A stretch of DNA of 64,000 bases from Amycolatopsis decaplanina DSM 44594 (GCF_000342005.1 NZ_AOHO01000069.1:158423-222422), one strand, 5' to 3'; positions 9,933 to 18,753 are shown, numbered from the stretch's first letter. Numbers and translations: made by a program. Notes: generated by a model not told the origin, from the letters alone.

Positions 9933-10871
9933 ATGGACCTGGTATCGATCGAGGAAATCCGCGACGCGGCGAGCCGTGTCGAAGGCGTCGCGGTGCGCAC
10001 ACCGTTACTGGAACAAGCATGGGCGCCGTTGTGGCTCAAACCGGAAAGCCTTCAGCCGATCGGCGCCTTCAAGGTGCGCGGCGCCTACAACGCGATCGCC
10101 GCACTGGACGAAGATCAGCGCGCTCGAGGCGTCGTAGCGTTTTCCAGCGGCAACCACGCGCAAGCGGTCGCGTACTCGGCGAAGCGATTCGGGATTCCCG
10201 CGGTGATCCTCATCCCGGACGTCGCCCCGCGCGCCAAGGTCGAAGCCACCAAGGCGCTCGGCGCCGAAGTCATCGAGGTCCCGATCGACGCCCAGGAGTC
10301 CTCCGCGCTCGCCGTCGCCGACGAACGGCGGCTCACCATGATCCCGCCGTTCGACCACCGCGACGTCATCGCCGGACAGGGCACCGTCGGCCTGGAGATC
10401 ACCGAAGACCTGCCGGACGCCGGTGTCGTGCTCGTCCCGCTCAGCGGCGGCGGGCTGGCCTCGGGAGTCGGCACGGCGATCAAGGCGCTGCTCCCCGGCG
10501 CGAAGGTCGTCGGCGTCGAGCCGGAACTGGCGGGCGACACCGCCGAGGGCCTGCGCGCGGGCAGGCGGATCGAGTGGCCGATGGACCTGCGGGCGCGGAC
10601 TAGCGCCGACGGCCTGCGCGCCCAGCCGTCGGACCTGACCTTCGCCCACCTCCAGGCGGTACTGGACGACGTCATCACCGTTTCGGAGGAGGAGATCCGG
10701 GAGGCCGTCCGGACACTGGCGCACCGTGCCCGGCTGGTCGCCGAGCCGAGCGGCGCCACCGCGACCGCCGCGTTCCTCTCCCACCGCGACGCGCTGCCTC
10801 CGGGCAAGGTCGTTTCGGTCGTTTCGGGCGGCAACCTCGACCCGGCGACGCTGGCCGATCTGCTGGCTTGA
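9933..10871 (+). CDS. Threonine/serine ammonia-lyase (PLP fold type II)
   Basis: A 312-residue PLP enzyme expected to deaminate threonine (and serine) to 2-oxo acids. Motifs: the PLP lysine in GAFKVRGAYNA, SSGNHAQAVAYSA for the substrate carboxylate, the phosphate-binding glycine loop SGGGLASG, and VVSGGNLD near the end. There is no C-terminal ACT domain, so feedback by isoleucine or valine is unlikely and a catabolic role is favoured. I started at ATG 9933 (MDLVSIEEI), where similarity begins; an upstream ATG at 9840 would add 31 atypical residues. Serine racemase is a possible alternative activity. Confidence 0.88.
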   Translation: MDLVSIEEIRDAASRVEGVAVRTPLLEQAWAPLWLKPESLQPIGAFKVRGAYNAIAALDEDQRARGVVAFSSGNHAQAVAYSAKRFGIPAVILIPDVAPRAKVEATKALGAEVIEVPIDAQESSALAVADERRLTMIPPFDHRDVIAGQGTVGLEITEDLPDAGVVLVPLSGGGLASGVGTAIKALLPGAKVVGVEPELAGDTAEGLRAGRRIEWPMDLRARTSADGLRAQPSDLTFAHLQAVLDDVITVSEEEIREAVRTLAHRARLVAEPSGATATAAFLSHRDALPPGKVVSVVSGGNLDPATLADLLA

Positions 10872-10882
10872 CGTGGCGGGTT

Positions 10883-10986
10883 CGCCGGATCTCGCGTGAC
10901 TGAAGCCGGATCTCGTGTGCTTGCAGCCGGATCACGCGAGTTCCGCCTTCAAGCACGCGAGTTCCGTGTCTGGACACGCGTGATCG
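10883..10986. repeat. Imperfect inverted repeat array, repeat family C
   Basis: A run of alternating GCCGGATCTCGCGTG, CTTGCAGCCGGATCACGCG and CTTCAAGCACGCGAGTTCC units between the 3' ends of the ammonia-lyase and the MFS gene. A related array is at 38368-38465, also between convergent genes. Likely a bidirectional terminator. Confidence 0.7.
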
Positions 10987-10991
10987 GGGGC

Positions 10992-12509
10992 CTAGCTCGC
11001 GTGCCCGGCCGGCCGGACGTGCGTCGGCGGCGAGTCGACCCCGCAGTGGAGACATTCACCGGGGTGCGGCGACTCGCCGGTGTCCGTGGTGTCATTCGCG
11101 GAAGGCGTGTCGAGGACACCGTTGTGGATGCCGAGCGCGATCAGCCCGCCCCCGATCGCCAGCGCCGCGCACACCAGCAACGCCGTCCGCCAGCCCGCCG
11201 TCAGCGCCACCGGATCGGTGTAGGCGGCGCCGGACAGTCCGGCGACGGCGGGCAGCACGGCGATCGCGAGCAGGCCACCGGACCGGGCGATGGCGTTGTT
11301 GACCCCGGAGGCGACCCCGGCGTACCGGTCCGGCGCGGCGGCCAGCACCGTCGCGGTCACCGGCGCGACGACCGTCGCCAGCCCGGCACCGAACACGACG
11401 ACGGCGGGCAGCACCGATCCCAGATACGAAGATCCCGGCCCGACGCGCATCAACAGGAGCATTCCGGCGCCGACCAGGATCGGACCGGCGACCAGTTGCG
11501 TGCGCGGCCCGATCTTCTGCGCGAGCGCGCCCGACCGGCCGGAGAACAGCAGCATGATGACGGTGATCGGCAGCCCGGCGAGTCCGGCGGCGGTCGGCGA
11601 ATAGCCCAGCGACACCTGCAACTGCATGACCATCAGCATCATCACGCCGCCGAGTGCCGCGTAGACGACGAAGGTCAACGCGTTGGCGAGGCTGAACGTC
11701 CGGTCGCGGAACAGTTTCGGGGGCACCAGCGGGTCGGCCGAGCGATGCTGGATCACCAGGAACGCTCCCAGCCCCGCGACGCCGAGCACGATGGCGACCA
11801 GGACGACGGCATCACCGAGGCCGCGTCCTGGCGCTTCGACCAGCGCGCCGGTCAGCCCTGCCAGCCCGATCGCGCCGACGGCGGCCGCGAGGAAGTCGGG
11901 ATGCCCGGTCGCCTCCTCGTCGCGGGACTCGGGCACGTAGCGCCGGGCGAGCAGGACGCAGACGACGGCCAGCGGCAGGTTGATCAGGAACGCCAACCGC
12001 CACGACCACACCTGCACGAGGACGCCGCCGAGCAGCGGGCCGACCGCCGCCGCGATCCCGCCGAGGCCGGACCAGGCGCCGATCGCGCGGGCCCGGTCGT
12101 CGTGGGCGAAGGACGCTTGGAGGATCGCGAGCGAGCCGGGCGTGAGCAAAGCTCCCCCGATGCCCTGGAGGATCCGTGTCGCGACGAGCATCTCGGTCGT
12201 CGTCGCGGCGGCGCACAGCCCGGAGGCGGCGCCGAACCAGACGACGCCGACGACGAACATGCGGCGGCGGCCGTAGCGGTCGCCGAGCGATCCGGCGACG
12301 AGGATGAGCGCGGCGAGTGCGAGCAGGTAGCCGTCGAGGATCCATTGAAGGCCCGCGACGGACGCTTCGAGTTCTTCGCCGATCCTGGGGAGCGCGACGT
12401 TGATGATCGTCCCGTCGAGCATCGCCATGCCCGAGCCCACGATGGTCGTGGCGAGCACGCCGCGCGCCACCGGCGTCCCCCACCGAATCCCCGCCGCCGT
12501 GTCAGTCAT
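10992..12509 (-). CDS. MFS drug exporter, DHA2 (EmrB/QacA) type
   Basis: A 505-residue membrane transporter with about 14 hydrophobic helices. Near the N-terminus is MLDGTIINVALPRIGEEL, the motif typical of DHA2 exporters, followed by the loop motif GSLGDRYGRRRM of the major facilitator family and LLTPGSLAILQ. The family uses the proton gradient to expel hydrophobic or cationic drugs. The C-terminal 40 residues are hydrophilic with two Cys (CLHCG). It is downstream of dasR on the same strand, but a perfect hairpin at 12561-12590 separates them, so joint control is doubtful. The substrate is unknown. Confidence 0.9.
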   Translation of the reverse strand: MTDTAAGIRWGTPVARGVLATTIVGSGMAMLDGTIINVALPRIGEELEASVAGLQWILDGYLLALAALILVAGSLGDRYGRRRMFVVGVVWFGAASGLCAAATTTEMLVATRILQGIGGALLTPGSLAILQASFAHDDRARAIGAWSGLGGIAAAVGPLLGGVLVQVWSWRLAFLINLPLAVVCVLLARRYVPESRDEEATGHPDFLAAAVGAIGLAGLTGALVEAPGRGLGDAVVLVAIVLGVAGLGAFLVIQHRSADPLVPPKLFRDRTFSLANALTFVVYAALGGVMMLMVMQLQVSLGYSPTAAGLAGLPITVIMLLFSGRSGALAQKIGPRTQLVAGPILVGAGMLLLMRVGPGSSYLGSVLPAVVVFGAGLATVVAPVTATVLAAAPDRYAGVASGVNNAIARSGGLLAIAVLPAVAGLSGAAYTDPVALTAGWRTALLVCAALAIGGGLIALGIHNGVLDTPSANDTTDTGESPHPGECLHCGVDSPPTHVRPAGHAS

Positions 12510-12560
12510 GGGACGACTGAATCACGACGACCGGAACCGGGCCACCGCGAAATCGGCATG

Positions 12561-12590
12561 AATTCCGGGAAAGCGATCTTTCCCGGAATT
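12561..12590 (-). terminator. Perfect hairpin after dasR
   Basis: Thirteen-base arms (AATTCCGGGAAAG and its complement) around a CGAT loop, 10 bases beyond the dasR stop on the minus strand. Likely terminator of dasR. Confidence 0.8.
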
Positions 12591-12600
12591 ACCTGACTCG

Positions 12601-13356
12601 TCAGGGAAGTAGTGTCGTGACGAACTTGTAACGATCACCGCGGTAGATCGCCCTGGCGAACTCGACCGGTTTTCCGTCGGTGGCGAAGGAATGCCTCGAA
12701 AGGAGCAACATCGGCATTCCGACGTCGGCGCCGAGCATCTCCGCTTCGTGGGGTCCGGCGAGGGCGGTCTCGATCGTTTCCTCGGCCCTTTCCAGCTCGA
12801 CGCCGTAGTGCTCCCTCAGCACGGCGTACAGCGAGCCACCTGCGGAAACGTGTTTGCGCAAACCACGGAAACGACCGAGTGGGAGATGCGTGGTCTCGAG
12901 CGCCATCGGCTGCGAATCGGCCAGCCGGAGACGGCGAAGGCGAAGAATCTTCGCGCCGACCCGGATTCCGAGCAGTTTCGCCAGATCGGCTTCGACCGGC
13001 AGTTCGTCGATCTCCAGGAGCTTGGACGACGGTTTGAGGCCCTGCTTGCGCATGTCCTCGGTGTAGGACGACAACTGCAGGCGTTGCGCGAGTTTCGGCT
13101 CGGCGGCGAAGGTGCCCTTGCCCTGCACGCGGTGGAGCCTGCCCTCCGCGGTGAGGTCTGCGAGCGCCTGCCGGACCGTGGTGCGCGAAACGGTGAATTC
13201 TCCCGCCAGTGCCCGTTCCGTCGGAATCGGCGAGCCCGGCGGCAACGCGTCGAGCAGATCGAGCAAATGCTGTTTCAGCGCCCAGTACTTGGGTTCGCGC
13301 TGCCCGCGCATCCCTGCCGTAGCGCCCGCCTCACTCGCGGTGGTTGTCTCCAACAT
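12601..13356 (-). CDS. dasR: GntR/HutC-family regulator, DasR-like
   Basis: A 251-residue repressor with an N-terminal GntR winged helix (YWALKQHLLDLLD, then PIPTERALAGEFTVSRTTVR, VQGKGTFAAEP) and a C-terminal UTRA effector domain (LQLSSYTEDMRKQGLKPSSK to the end). In Streptomyces, DasR binds dre sites and is released by glucosamine-6-phosphate. The assignment here rests on length, domain order and context: a perfect GGTCTAGACC box lies in the divergent promoter facing a NagB-II-like deaminase and a NagK-like kinase. ATG 13356 is preceded by AGGGAG; an upstream GTG frame extension has no similarity. Confidence 0.9.
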   Translation of the reverse strand: MLETTTASEAGATAGMRGQREPKYWALKQHLLDLLDALPPGSPIPTERALAGEFTVSRTTVRQALADLTAEGRLHRVQGKGTFAAEPKLAQRLQLSSYTEDMRKQGLKPSSKLLEIDELPVEADLAKLLGIRVGAKILRLRRLRLADSQPMALETTHLPLGRFRGLRKHVSAGGSLYAVLREHYGVELERAEETIETALAGPHEAEMLGADVGMPMLLLSRHSFATDGKPVEFARAIYRGDRYKFVTTLLP

Positions 13357-13445
13357 GACCGACTCCCTAAGCCTTCCCACTCGAACGCGCACCGTCCCCG
13401 CTAAGAAACGTACCCTTCACCACAAACGTCCATTCGGGCTAGCAT

Positions 13446-13457
13446 TGGTCTAGACCT
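13446..13457. promoter_or_regulatory. dre box (DasR operator)
   Basis: TGGTCTAGACCT contains the perfect palindrome GGTCTAGACC at 13447-13456 and matches the known Streptomyces dre consensus TGGTCTAGACCA in 11 of 12 positions. It lies between dasR (start 13356) and the deaminase gene (start 13497), 39 bases ahead of the latter. Confidence 0.88.
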
Positions 13458-13496
13458 ACTCGGGGGACGAAGTACGTCCCGGTGGAAGGGAACGAG

Positions 13497-14540
13497 ATGA
13501 CCGAACAGCGCCCCGGCGAGCACATGGCCGCGGAGATCTCCCAGCAACCCGCCATTCTGGCAGGAATCGTGGAGCGACAGGCCGAAATCGCCGAGGTGGC
13601 CGAAGCCATCTCCAAGCGCCCGCCCAGGTTCGCACTGCTCGCCGCCCGCGGCTCCAGCGACCACGCCGCCCTGTATGCGAAGTACCTGATCGAAGTACTC
13701 CTCGGTCTCCCCTGCGGTCTCGTCTCGCCCTCCACCGCGACTCTGTACGGCGCCCGTCCCGATCTGCGGGACGTTCTCTTCATCACAGTAAGCCAAAGCG
13801 GTGGCTCCCCGGATCTCATCGAGGTCACCGAAACCGCGCGTCGCCAGGGAGCGCTGACCGTCTCGGTCACCAACACCCCGTCCTCGCCGCTGCGCGCCGC
13901 CGCCGAACTCGGCGTCGACATCGGCGCGGGACTGGAAAAGGCCGTGGCCGCCACCAAGACGTACTCGGCCACCTTGCTTTCGCTTTACCTTCTGATCGAC
14001 GCGGTCCGCGGCGGCAAGGGCGAGGACGCGGAGAAGCTGGGCGAGCTCGCACAGCAGACCCTCGACGGCTCCGTCGAAGGCGTGCAGCGCGCGGTGGACC
14101 GGTACCGCTTCGTCGACCGGGTGCTCACCACCGGCCGCGGCTACTCCTACGCCACGGCGCTGGAAGGTTCCTTGAAGCTGGCGGAAACCAGCTACCTCGC
14201 GGCCCGCGCGTACAGCGGCGCGGATCTGTTGCACGGCCCGGTCGCCGCGGTCGACGGTGAGACCGCCGTGCTCGCCGTGACGAGCCAGGGACACGGAGTG
14301 GGCGCGATGCAAGAGGTCCTCGAGGCCGTCGGCAAGCGTGGCGCGGATGTGCTCGCGGTGGGCTCCGCTTCGGCCGACGTCCCCGCGGCGCTGCGGATCG
14401 GTGTCGCGCCTTCCGCCGAGGAGGTCGCCCCGATCCTGGAGATCCTGCCCATCCAGCGGATCGCGCTCGGCCTTTCGCTGGCGCGCGGCGGTGACCCGGA
14501 CAGCCCGCGCGGGCTGCTCAAGGTGACCAAGACCCGGTGA
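13497..14540 (+). CDS. SIS-domain amino-sugar phosphate isomerase/deaminase (NagB-II/GlmS-C type)
   Basis: A 347-residue protein with two SIS domains: the first around AARGSSDHAALYAKYL and SQSGGSPDL, the second after TGRGYSYATALEGSLKLAE. It ends GLLKVTKTR, like stand-alone GlmS-like deaminases. No N-terminal glutaminase domain is present, so it is not full GlmS. The likely reaction is glucosamine-6-phosphate to fructose-6-phosphate and ammonia, the last step of N-acetylglucosamine use. ATG 13497 follows GGAAGGGA. The dre box in its promoter and a 4-base overlap with the following kinase gene support a DasR-controlled amino-sugar operon. Confidence 0.88.
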   Translation: MTEQRPGEHMAAEISQQPAILAGIVERQAEIAEVAEAISKRPPRFALLAARGSSDHAALYAKYLIEVLLGLPCGLVSPSTATLYGARPDLRDVLFITVSQSGGSPDLIEVTETARRQGALTVSVTNTPSSPLRAAAELGVDIGAGLEKAVAATKTYSATLLSLYLLIDAVRGGKGEDAEKLGELAQQTLDGSVEGVQRAVDRYRFVDRVLTTGRGYSYATALEGSLKLAETSYLAARAYSGADLLHGPVAAVDGETAVLAVTSQGHGVGAMQEVLEAVGKRGADVLAVGSASADVPAALRIGVAPSAEEVAPILEILPIQRIALGLSLARGGDPDSPRGLLKVTKTR

Positions 14541-15550
14541 GTCACCGCCGACGTACTCTCCCCTGCGGAGGCGGCGGAGGGCACTGTGTAGGTGTGGACG
14601 CCGGAGGCACGTCGACGCGAGCGATCGTCGTCGACGCCTCCGGCGCCGTCCTCGGCACCGGGCACGCGGGTGGGGCGAATCCCAACTCCCATCCGCCGCA
14701 TGTGGCCGCGGCGCGGATCGCGAGCGCGATCACCGGCGCGCTGGGCAGGCTCGACCCGGCCGCGACAGCGGCGTGCGTCGTCGGCATGGCGGGCGTCAGC
14801 AAGCTGAGTGATCCCGCTGTCGCGGAGATCTTCGAGGCCGCTTGGAGGGACGCGGGGATCGGTACGGTGCGGACGGTCCCCGACCCCGAGGTCGCCTACG
14901 CGTCGGCGACTTCGGCGCCGGACGGTTCGGTACTCGTGGCGGGCACCGGATCGATCGCCGGCCGGGTCCGCGGCAGGCGGATGGTTTCCACCGTAGGCGG
15001 CTACGGCTGGTTGCTCGGTGACGAAGGTTCGGCCTACTGGCTCGGCCGTGAAGCCGTTCGCTCCACTTTGGATGCGCTGGGCCGCGGCGGCGAACTCGGC
15101 CCGCTCGCGCGCGCCGTGCTCACCGAAGCGCTCGGACCGTCCGCAGTGGACCCCGCGAGCGACAGGGCACCGCTGCGGCGCGCGCTCATCACGAGCGCCA
15201 ACGCCGAAGCGCCGATCCGGCTCGCCAGGTTCGCCCCGTTCGTCAGCGAGGCCTACCGCGAAGACGACCCGGCGGCGGACGAGATCACCACCCGCGCGGC
15301 CGCTCTCCTGGTGACGAATGTCATGACCGCACGGGATCCCGGCGAGACCACACCGATCGTCCTGGTGGGGGGCGTGTTGTCGCCGGACGGCCCGGTCGGG
15401 GCGAAAGTCCGCGCCGCACTGGCCGGGCTCGAGGTCCTGACCAGCACCGACGGCGTACTCGGCGCCGCGTGGCTCGCCGCCGTCGACGCGTACGGGGAAG
15501 GGGCGCCACGGCCGGTGCCATCCTGGAAAAACACCGAAAACGACCCCTAA
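14537..15550 (+). CDS. N-acetylglucosamine kinase-like, BadF/BadG/BcrA/BcrD ATPase family
   Basis: A 337-residue ASKHA-fold kinase with VGVDAGGTSTRAIVVDASG (phosphate-1), LVAGTGSIAGRVRGRR (phosphate-2), GGYGWLLGDEGSAYWLGREA and the C-terminal adenosine motif IVLVGGVLSPDGPVG. It is most similar in pattern to eukaryotic-type N-acetylglucosamine kinase (NAGK). It would make GlcNAc-6-phosphate (or phosphorylate glucosamine) for the neighbouring deaminase. The GTG start at 14537 overlaps the upstream stop as GTGA; the first 17 residues before VGVDAGG are Gly/Arg-rich and unusual, but no later start preserves the motif. No deacetylase (nagA) is seen in the window. Confidence 0.87.
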   Translation: MSHRRRTLPCGGGGGHCVGVDAGGTSTRAIVVDASGAVLGTGHAGGANPNSHPPHVAAARIASAITGALGRLDPAATAACVVGMAGVSKLSDPAVAEIFEAAWRDAGIGTVRTVPDPEVAYASATSAPDGSVLVAGTGSIAGRVRGRRMVSTVGGYGWLLGDEGSAYWLGREAVRSTLDALGRGGELGPLARAVLTEALGPSAVDPASDRAPLRRALITSANAEAPIRLARFAPFVSEAYREDDPAADEITTRAAALLVTNVMTARDPGETTPIVLVGGVLSPDGPVGAKVRAALAGLEVLTSTDGVLGAAWLAAVDAYGEGAPRPVPSWKNTENDP

Positions 15551-15598
15551 AAGACCAAACCATCGACTCCGGGGCCGAACTCCGGGTACCGTAGGACC

Positions 15599-15632
15599 CG
15601 GCCCCCGGACCCTCCCCCCTCGCCGGGGGCCG
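15599..15632. terminator. GC-rich hairpin between convergent genes
   Basis: CGGCCCCCGG at 15599-15608 pairs with CCGGGGGCCG at 15623-15632 across a 14-base loop, between the kinase stop and the stop of the DUF3159 gene. Confidence 0.75.
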
Positions 15633-15634
15633 CC

Positions 15635-16318
15635 TTATGTCCTGGGCAGCCCACCGGGCTCGGAATCCGAGGGATCTTCGTTTTCTTCCAGGACCCGCAG
15701 ACCGGGATGCTCCGGCGGCAGCGCGCGGTACAGCACCCAGCCGCTCACGGCGACCGTCACCGCGACCAGCGGCCAGGACAGCACCGTCCGCGCGATGCCG
15801 AGCGCGACCACCTGCCCGCTCCACCACAGCGAGCCGTACACGACGACCCGCAGCGTGTACTGCAGGAAGACCCACACCCAGCTCGCCCGCGAATACGCGC
15901 CCAGCAGCGCGGGATCGCGACGCCAGCGGGTCTTCTGCCCGATGACGAGCCCGACCACGACGCCGAGCAACGGCCACCGGACCACGATGCTGGCCGCCCA
16001 CAGCAGCGCGCTGGCCACATTGGACAGCAGCTGGATGAGGAAGAAGTCTTCGGCGCGGCCCGTGTGCAGGGCGATCAGCGCGGCGGCGATCACCGCGGCG
16101 AGGCTCACCACGACCGCGCGGGCCTTGTCACCGCGCGCGACGCGGTACACGCCGAGCAGCACGGCCACCCCGATGGCCACCCCGGCGCCCCAGGCGATCG
16201 ACTGGCCGGCGATCAGCCAGCCCAGGACGAAGGCCGCGGGCGGGATGCTCGCGTCGATGGCGCCACGTCGCCCGCCGAGGATCTGGGCGAGCGACTCGCG
16301 CGGGGGTCGTGAGGTCAC
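15635..16318 (-). CDS. DUF3159 family membrane protein
   Basis: A 227-residue integral membrane protein. It begins with SLAQILGGRRGAIDASIPPA, a conserved cytosolic motif I associate with actinobacterial DUF3159 proteins, then about five to six hydrophobic helices between residues 27 and 205, with RDPALLGAYSRASWVWV in between, and a short acidic tail. The function is unknown; relatives are common in actinobacteria. I used GTG 16318 because similarity begins right after it; the upstream open frame is rich in Cys and Ser and looks non-coding. It is divergent from the SGNH hydrolase gene. Confidence 0.8.
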   Translation of the reverse strand: MTSRPPRESLAQILGGRRGAIDASIPPAAFVLGWLIAGQSIAWGAGVAIGVAVLLGVYRVARGDKARAVVVSLAAVIAAALIALHTGRAEDFFLIQLLSNVASALLWAASIVVRWPLLGVVVGLVIGQKTRWRRDPALLGAYSRASWVWVFLQYTLRVVVYGSLWWSGQVVALGIARTVLSWPLVAVTVAVSGWVLYRALPPEHPGLRVLEENEDPSDSEPGGLPRT

Positions 16319-16590
16319 CCTTACAGCCTGCCGGATCCATGAGCCCGAACACCCGGGCGGGGAGACGTTCGCCACATACCGTGTCCGGTTTACGTCCACT
16401 TGAGGGGAATCTTCGCAGCACAGGAGTGTACATCCCGATAATGGAGATGCATGGACGTCCGAGAGAATAAGAGACTGTGTCAACGGGCTGAGCCATGGGT
16501 TTCGGCCAGGTGGGATTGCAGGGGCGCTCTCAGCTGTTAGTTGTGGTGTACAAGTACCACCGGGGGCACACGGACGGAAGGGGACCCAAC

Positions 16591-17430
16591 GTGTACGGAT
16601 TCGACAGCTATGTGGCGATCGGTGACAGCTTCACCGAAGGACTCAACGACGACCTGCCCGACGGCACCTTCAGAGGCTGGGCGGACAGGCTGGCGGAGAT
16701 CCTGGCCGAAGGCAGGCCCGACTTCCAGTACGCGAACCTCGCCCTCCGCGGGAAGATGCTCGACGAGATCCTCGAAGAACAGCTCCCGATCGCCCTCGCG
16801 GTGAAGCCCGACCTGGTCACTCTGTGCGCGGGCGGCAACGACATCATCGTGCCCGGCGCGGACGTGGACGCCGTCGCCGCGCGGCTGGAGGCGGGGGTCG
16901 CCAAGCTGCGCGAGGCCGGGATCCCGGTGCTCATCTTCAACGGTCCGGACACCAAGTACCTGTCCGTGATGCACGTCCTGAGGGGGAAGGTCGGCATCTA
17001 CAACGCGCATCTGTGGGCGATCGCCGACCGGCACGGCGCCAAGATGGTCGACATGTGGGCGATGGCCCCGTTGCACGACCGCCGCGCCTGGAGCGACGAC
17101 CGGCTGCACTTCACCCCCGAGGCCCACCGGCGGATCGCGCTGCGCGCGGCCGAGGTCCTCGGCGTCCCGGTCGCCGACGACTGGCGTGAGCCGTGGCCGG
17201 CGTCCGAGGAGCCGAGCACCTGGATCACCTCCCGCCGCTCGGACCTCGAGTGGACGAAAGCGCACCTGCTGCCGTGGATCCGGCGTCAGCTCAAGGGCGA
17301 GTCCATGGGCGACGGCCTGTCCCCGAAGCGCCCTGAACTCGCACCGCTGCTCCCGTTGGAGCAGATCGAGCCGGCGGGCGTCTCCGTCCAGGCCGAGCAA
17401 CTGCGGGAGATCCACCACCACGCGAGCTGA
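16591..17430 (+). CDS. SGNH/GDSL-type hydrolase
   Basis: A 279-residue cytosolic esterase-type protein (no signal peptide). Block I is YVAIGDSFTEGLND with the nucleophile Ser; block III is CAGGNDIIVPG; block V is SDDRLHFTPEAH with the Asp and His of the triad. The C-terminal 70 residues (WITSRRSDLEWTKAHLLPW) are an added helical tail seen in actinobacterial members. The GTG at 16591 follows GGAAGGGGA; translation from further upstream is open but has no similarity. The substrate, probably an acyl or acetyl ester, is unknown. Confidence 0.88.
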   Translation: MYGFDSYVAIGDSFTEGLNDDLPDGTFRGWADRLAEILAEGRPDFQYANLALRGKMLDEILEEQLPIALAVKPDLVTLCAGGNDIIVPGADVDAVAARLEAGVAKLREAGIPVLIFNGPDTKYLSVMHVLRGKVGIYNAHLWAIADRHGAKMVDMWAMAPLHDRRAWSDDRLHFTPEAHRRIALRAAEVLGVPVADDWREPWPASEEPSTWITSRRSDLEWTKAHLLPWIRRQLKGESMGDGLSPKRPELAPLLPLEQIEPAGVSVQAEQLREIHHHAS

Positions 17431-17457
17431 AGGGGACTTTCCCCTCATCTGGCGCCG

Positions 17458-17502
17458 CGAAGGGGCCCTTCACCGCATCGGATGCGGGGAAGGGCCCCTT
17501 CG
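17458..17502 (+). terminator. Hairpin after SGNH hydrolase gene
   Basis: CGAAGGGGCCCTTC-type arm at 17458-17471 pairs with GAAGGGCCCCTTCG at 17489-17502; a smaller inner stem CCGCATC/GATGCGG stacks in the loop. It lies 27 bases after the stop. Confidence 0.8.
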
Positions 17503-17585
17503 GTCGTTCGGGACGTCACCCGAACGGGTTACGCCCAGGTCGGCGCCGGTTCGCTAACCGGCCGTACGCGGCTTAGAGTCCCTTC

Positions 17586-18305
17586 ATGCCCGGTACACGC
17601 TGGAGCCGCTTGCTGCCTACAGCGCTGCTGGTCACGCTCGCCTTGACGGCGATCACCGTCTGGTCGGCCTCGGACGACATAGAGGCCGAGCTGACGGCGC
17701 GCGCGAAGAACGCCCTCGCCGACGTCGGCGTCTCCGGCGGCCAGGTGAGTTTCTCCGGCCGCGACGCGAACCTCACCGGTTTCCCGCCGGACAAGGCCGC
17801 GCAGGCGATGGACGCCATCCAGCGGATCGACGGGGTCCGGACGGTCGAGATCTCCGGCGACACCGCCCCGCCCGCGGGCCCGGTGACGACCAGCGGCGAG
17901 CCGTCGAGCCCGCCGTCTCCGCCGAGCCCGTCGCCCACCCCCACGCCGACTCCGGCCAAGCCGACGGACAAGGCCGGGTTCCAGGCCGAGATCGACCGCC
18001 TGCTGGCGGCCACGCCGATCACGTTCGAACCGGACACCACCGAACTCACCGCGGACGGCGAACGCGGCGCGCTGGAGATCGCGAAGCTGCTCACGGACGC
18101 ACCCCGCGCACTGCGGTTCAGGATCACCGGGCAGGTGGCGACCGGTTCGGACAGGAAGCTTTCACTGAACCGGGCGCTGACGGTGGAGCGGCTGCTGGAG
18201 CGCAACGGGGTCGGACGCGACCAGGCGTACTCCACCCAGCGCAGGAACTCCGACGGCGCGAGCGGCGAGGGCCGCCGCGTCGACATCACGGCAGAACAGA
18301 GGTGA
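17586..18305 (+). CDS. ArfA/OmpATb-like membrane-anchored BON + OmpA-like protein
   Basis: A 239-residue protein with one N-terminal membrane helix (LLPTALLVTLALTAITVW), a BON-like domain (about 30-95, DIEAELTARAKNALAD...VRTVEISG), a Ser/Pro/Thr linker (about 97-128), and a C-terminal OmpA-like peptidoglycan-binding region (ITFEPDTTELTADGERGALE, later SLNRALTVERLLERNG and RRVDI). The order matches mycobacterial ArfA (OmpATb), which is shorter here in the BON part. The next gene encodes a small membrane protein, as in arfABC. ArfABC has been linked to ammonia release and acid adaptation in mycobacteria; that role here is inference. Confidence 0.78.
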   Translation: MPGTRWSRLLPTALLVTLALTAITVWSASDDIEAELTARAKNALADVGVSGGQVSFSGRDANLTGFPPDKAAQAMDAIQRIDGVRTVEISGDTAPPAGPVTTSGEPSSPPSPPSPSPTPTPTPAKPTDKAGFQAEIDRLLAATPITFEPDTTELTADGERGALEIAKLLTDAPRALRFRITGQVATGSDRKLSLNRALTVERLLERNGVGRDQAYSTQRRNSDGASGEGRRVDITAEQR

Positions 18306-18312
18306 TGGCCTG

Positions 18313-18753
18313 ATGCTCTGGCTCTTCGGGCAGATCTGGCTCTGGCTGCTCATCTCGTTCGCCTTCGGCTGCGGTGTCACCTGGCTGCTGATGCGCGGCG
18401 AACGACGTGAGCGGCCTGCCGGGGAACCGGCGGCCCGCGAACCGGAGCACGCGATCGCGGTTCCCGCCGAGCCGGACCCCGAACCCGTGCCCGAGCTGCT
18501 CTCCACCGAACGGACGCAGTTCCTCCCGCCCGCGCGGATCGAGGACGACGACGAGCCGTACGACCAGGAGGCGGAAGGTCACCGCGAGGGTCAGCTGACG
18601 CCGGAACCGGTGCGGGCCCACCACCCGGACCAGCCGGAACCTGCCGCCCGCAACGGCGAGGGCGGGCAGGAACCCGAACCGGTCTGGCCGAGTGACGACG
18701 ACTGGCCGCCCGCCGGGCGCACACCCGAGCACCGGCCGGGGCAGGGCAGCTAA
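18313..18753 (+). CDS. Small membrane protein, possible ArfB/ArfC-like partner
   Basis: A 146-residue protein: an N-terminal membrane helix (WLFGQIWLWLLISFAFGCGV and a few more residues), a short basic patch (RGERRERP), then a long acidic, Pro/Glu-rich tail ending WPSDDDWPPAGRTPEH. The ATG lies 7 bases after the arfA-like stop, so the two are co-transcribed. In mycobacterial arf operons one partner also has an N-terminal helix and a disordered tail. No catalytic motif. Confidence 0.78.
   Translation: MLWLFGQIWLWLLISFAFGCGVTWLLMRGERRERPAGEPAAREPEHAIAVPAEPDPEPVPELLSTERTQFLPPARIEDDDEPYDQEAEGHREGQLTPEPVRAHHPDQPEPAARNGEGGQEPEPVWPSDDDWPPAGRTPEHRPGQGS

Noticed and set aside
10883..10986. CRISPR-like array
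   Set aside because: Units are inverted and directly adjacent, with no unique spacers of constant length and no cas genes.
10896..12596. A 566-codon plus-strand open frame antisense to the MFS gene
   Set aside because: Low-complexity Arg/Gly/Asp composition, no motif; the minus-strand transporter is certain.
16535..16560. GTGGTGTACAAGTACCACC as an operator upstream of the SGNH gene
   Set aside because: The palindrome is imperfect and short, and nothing else supports a regulator there.
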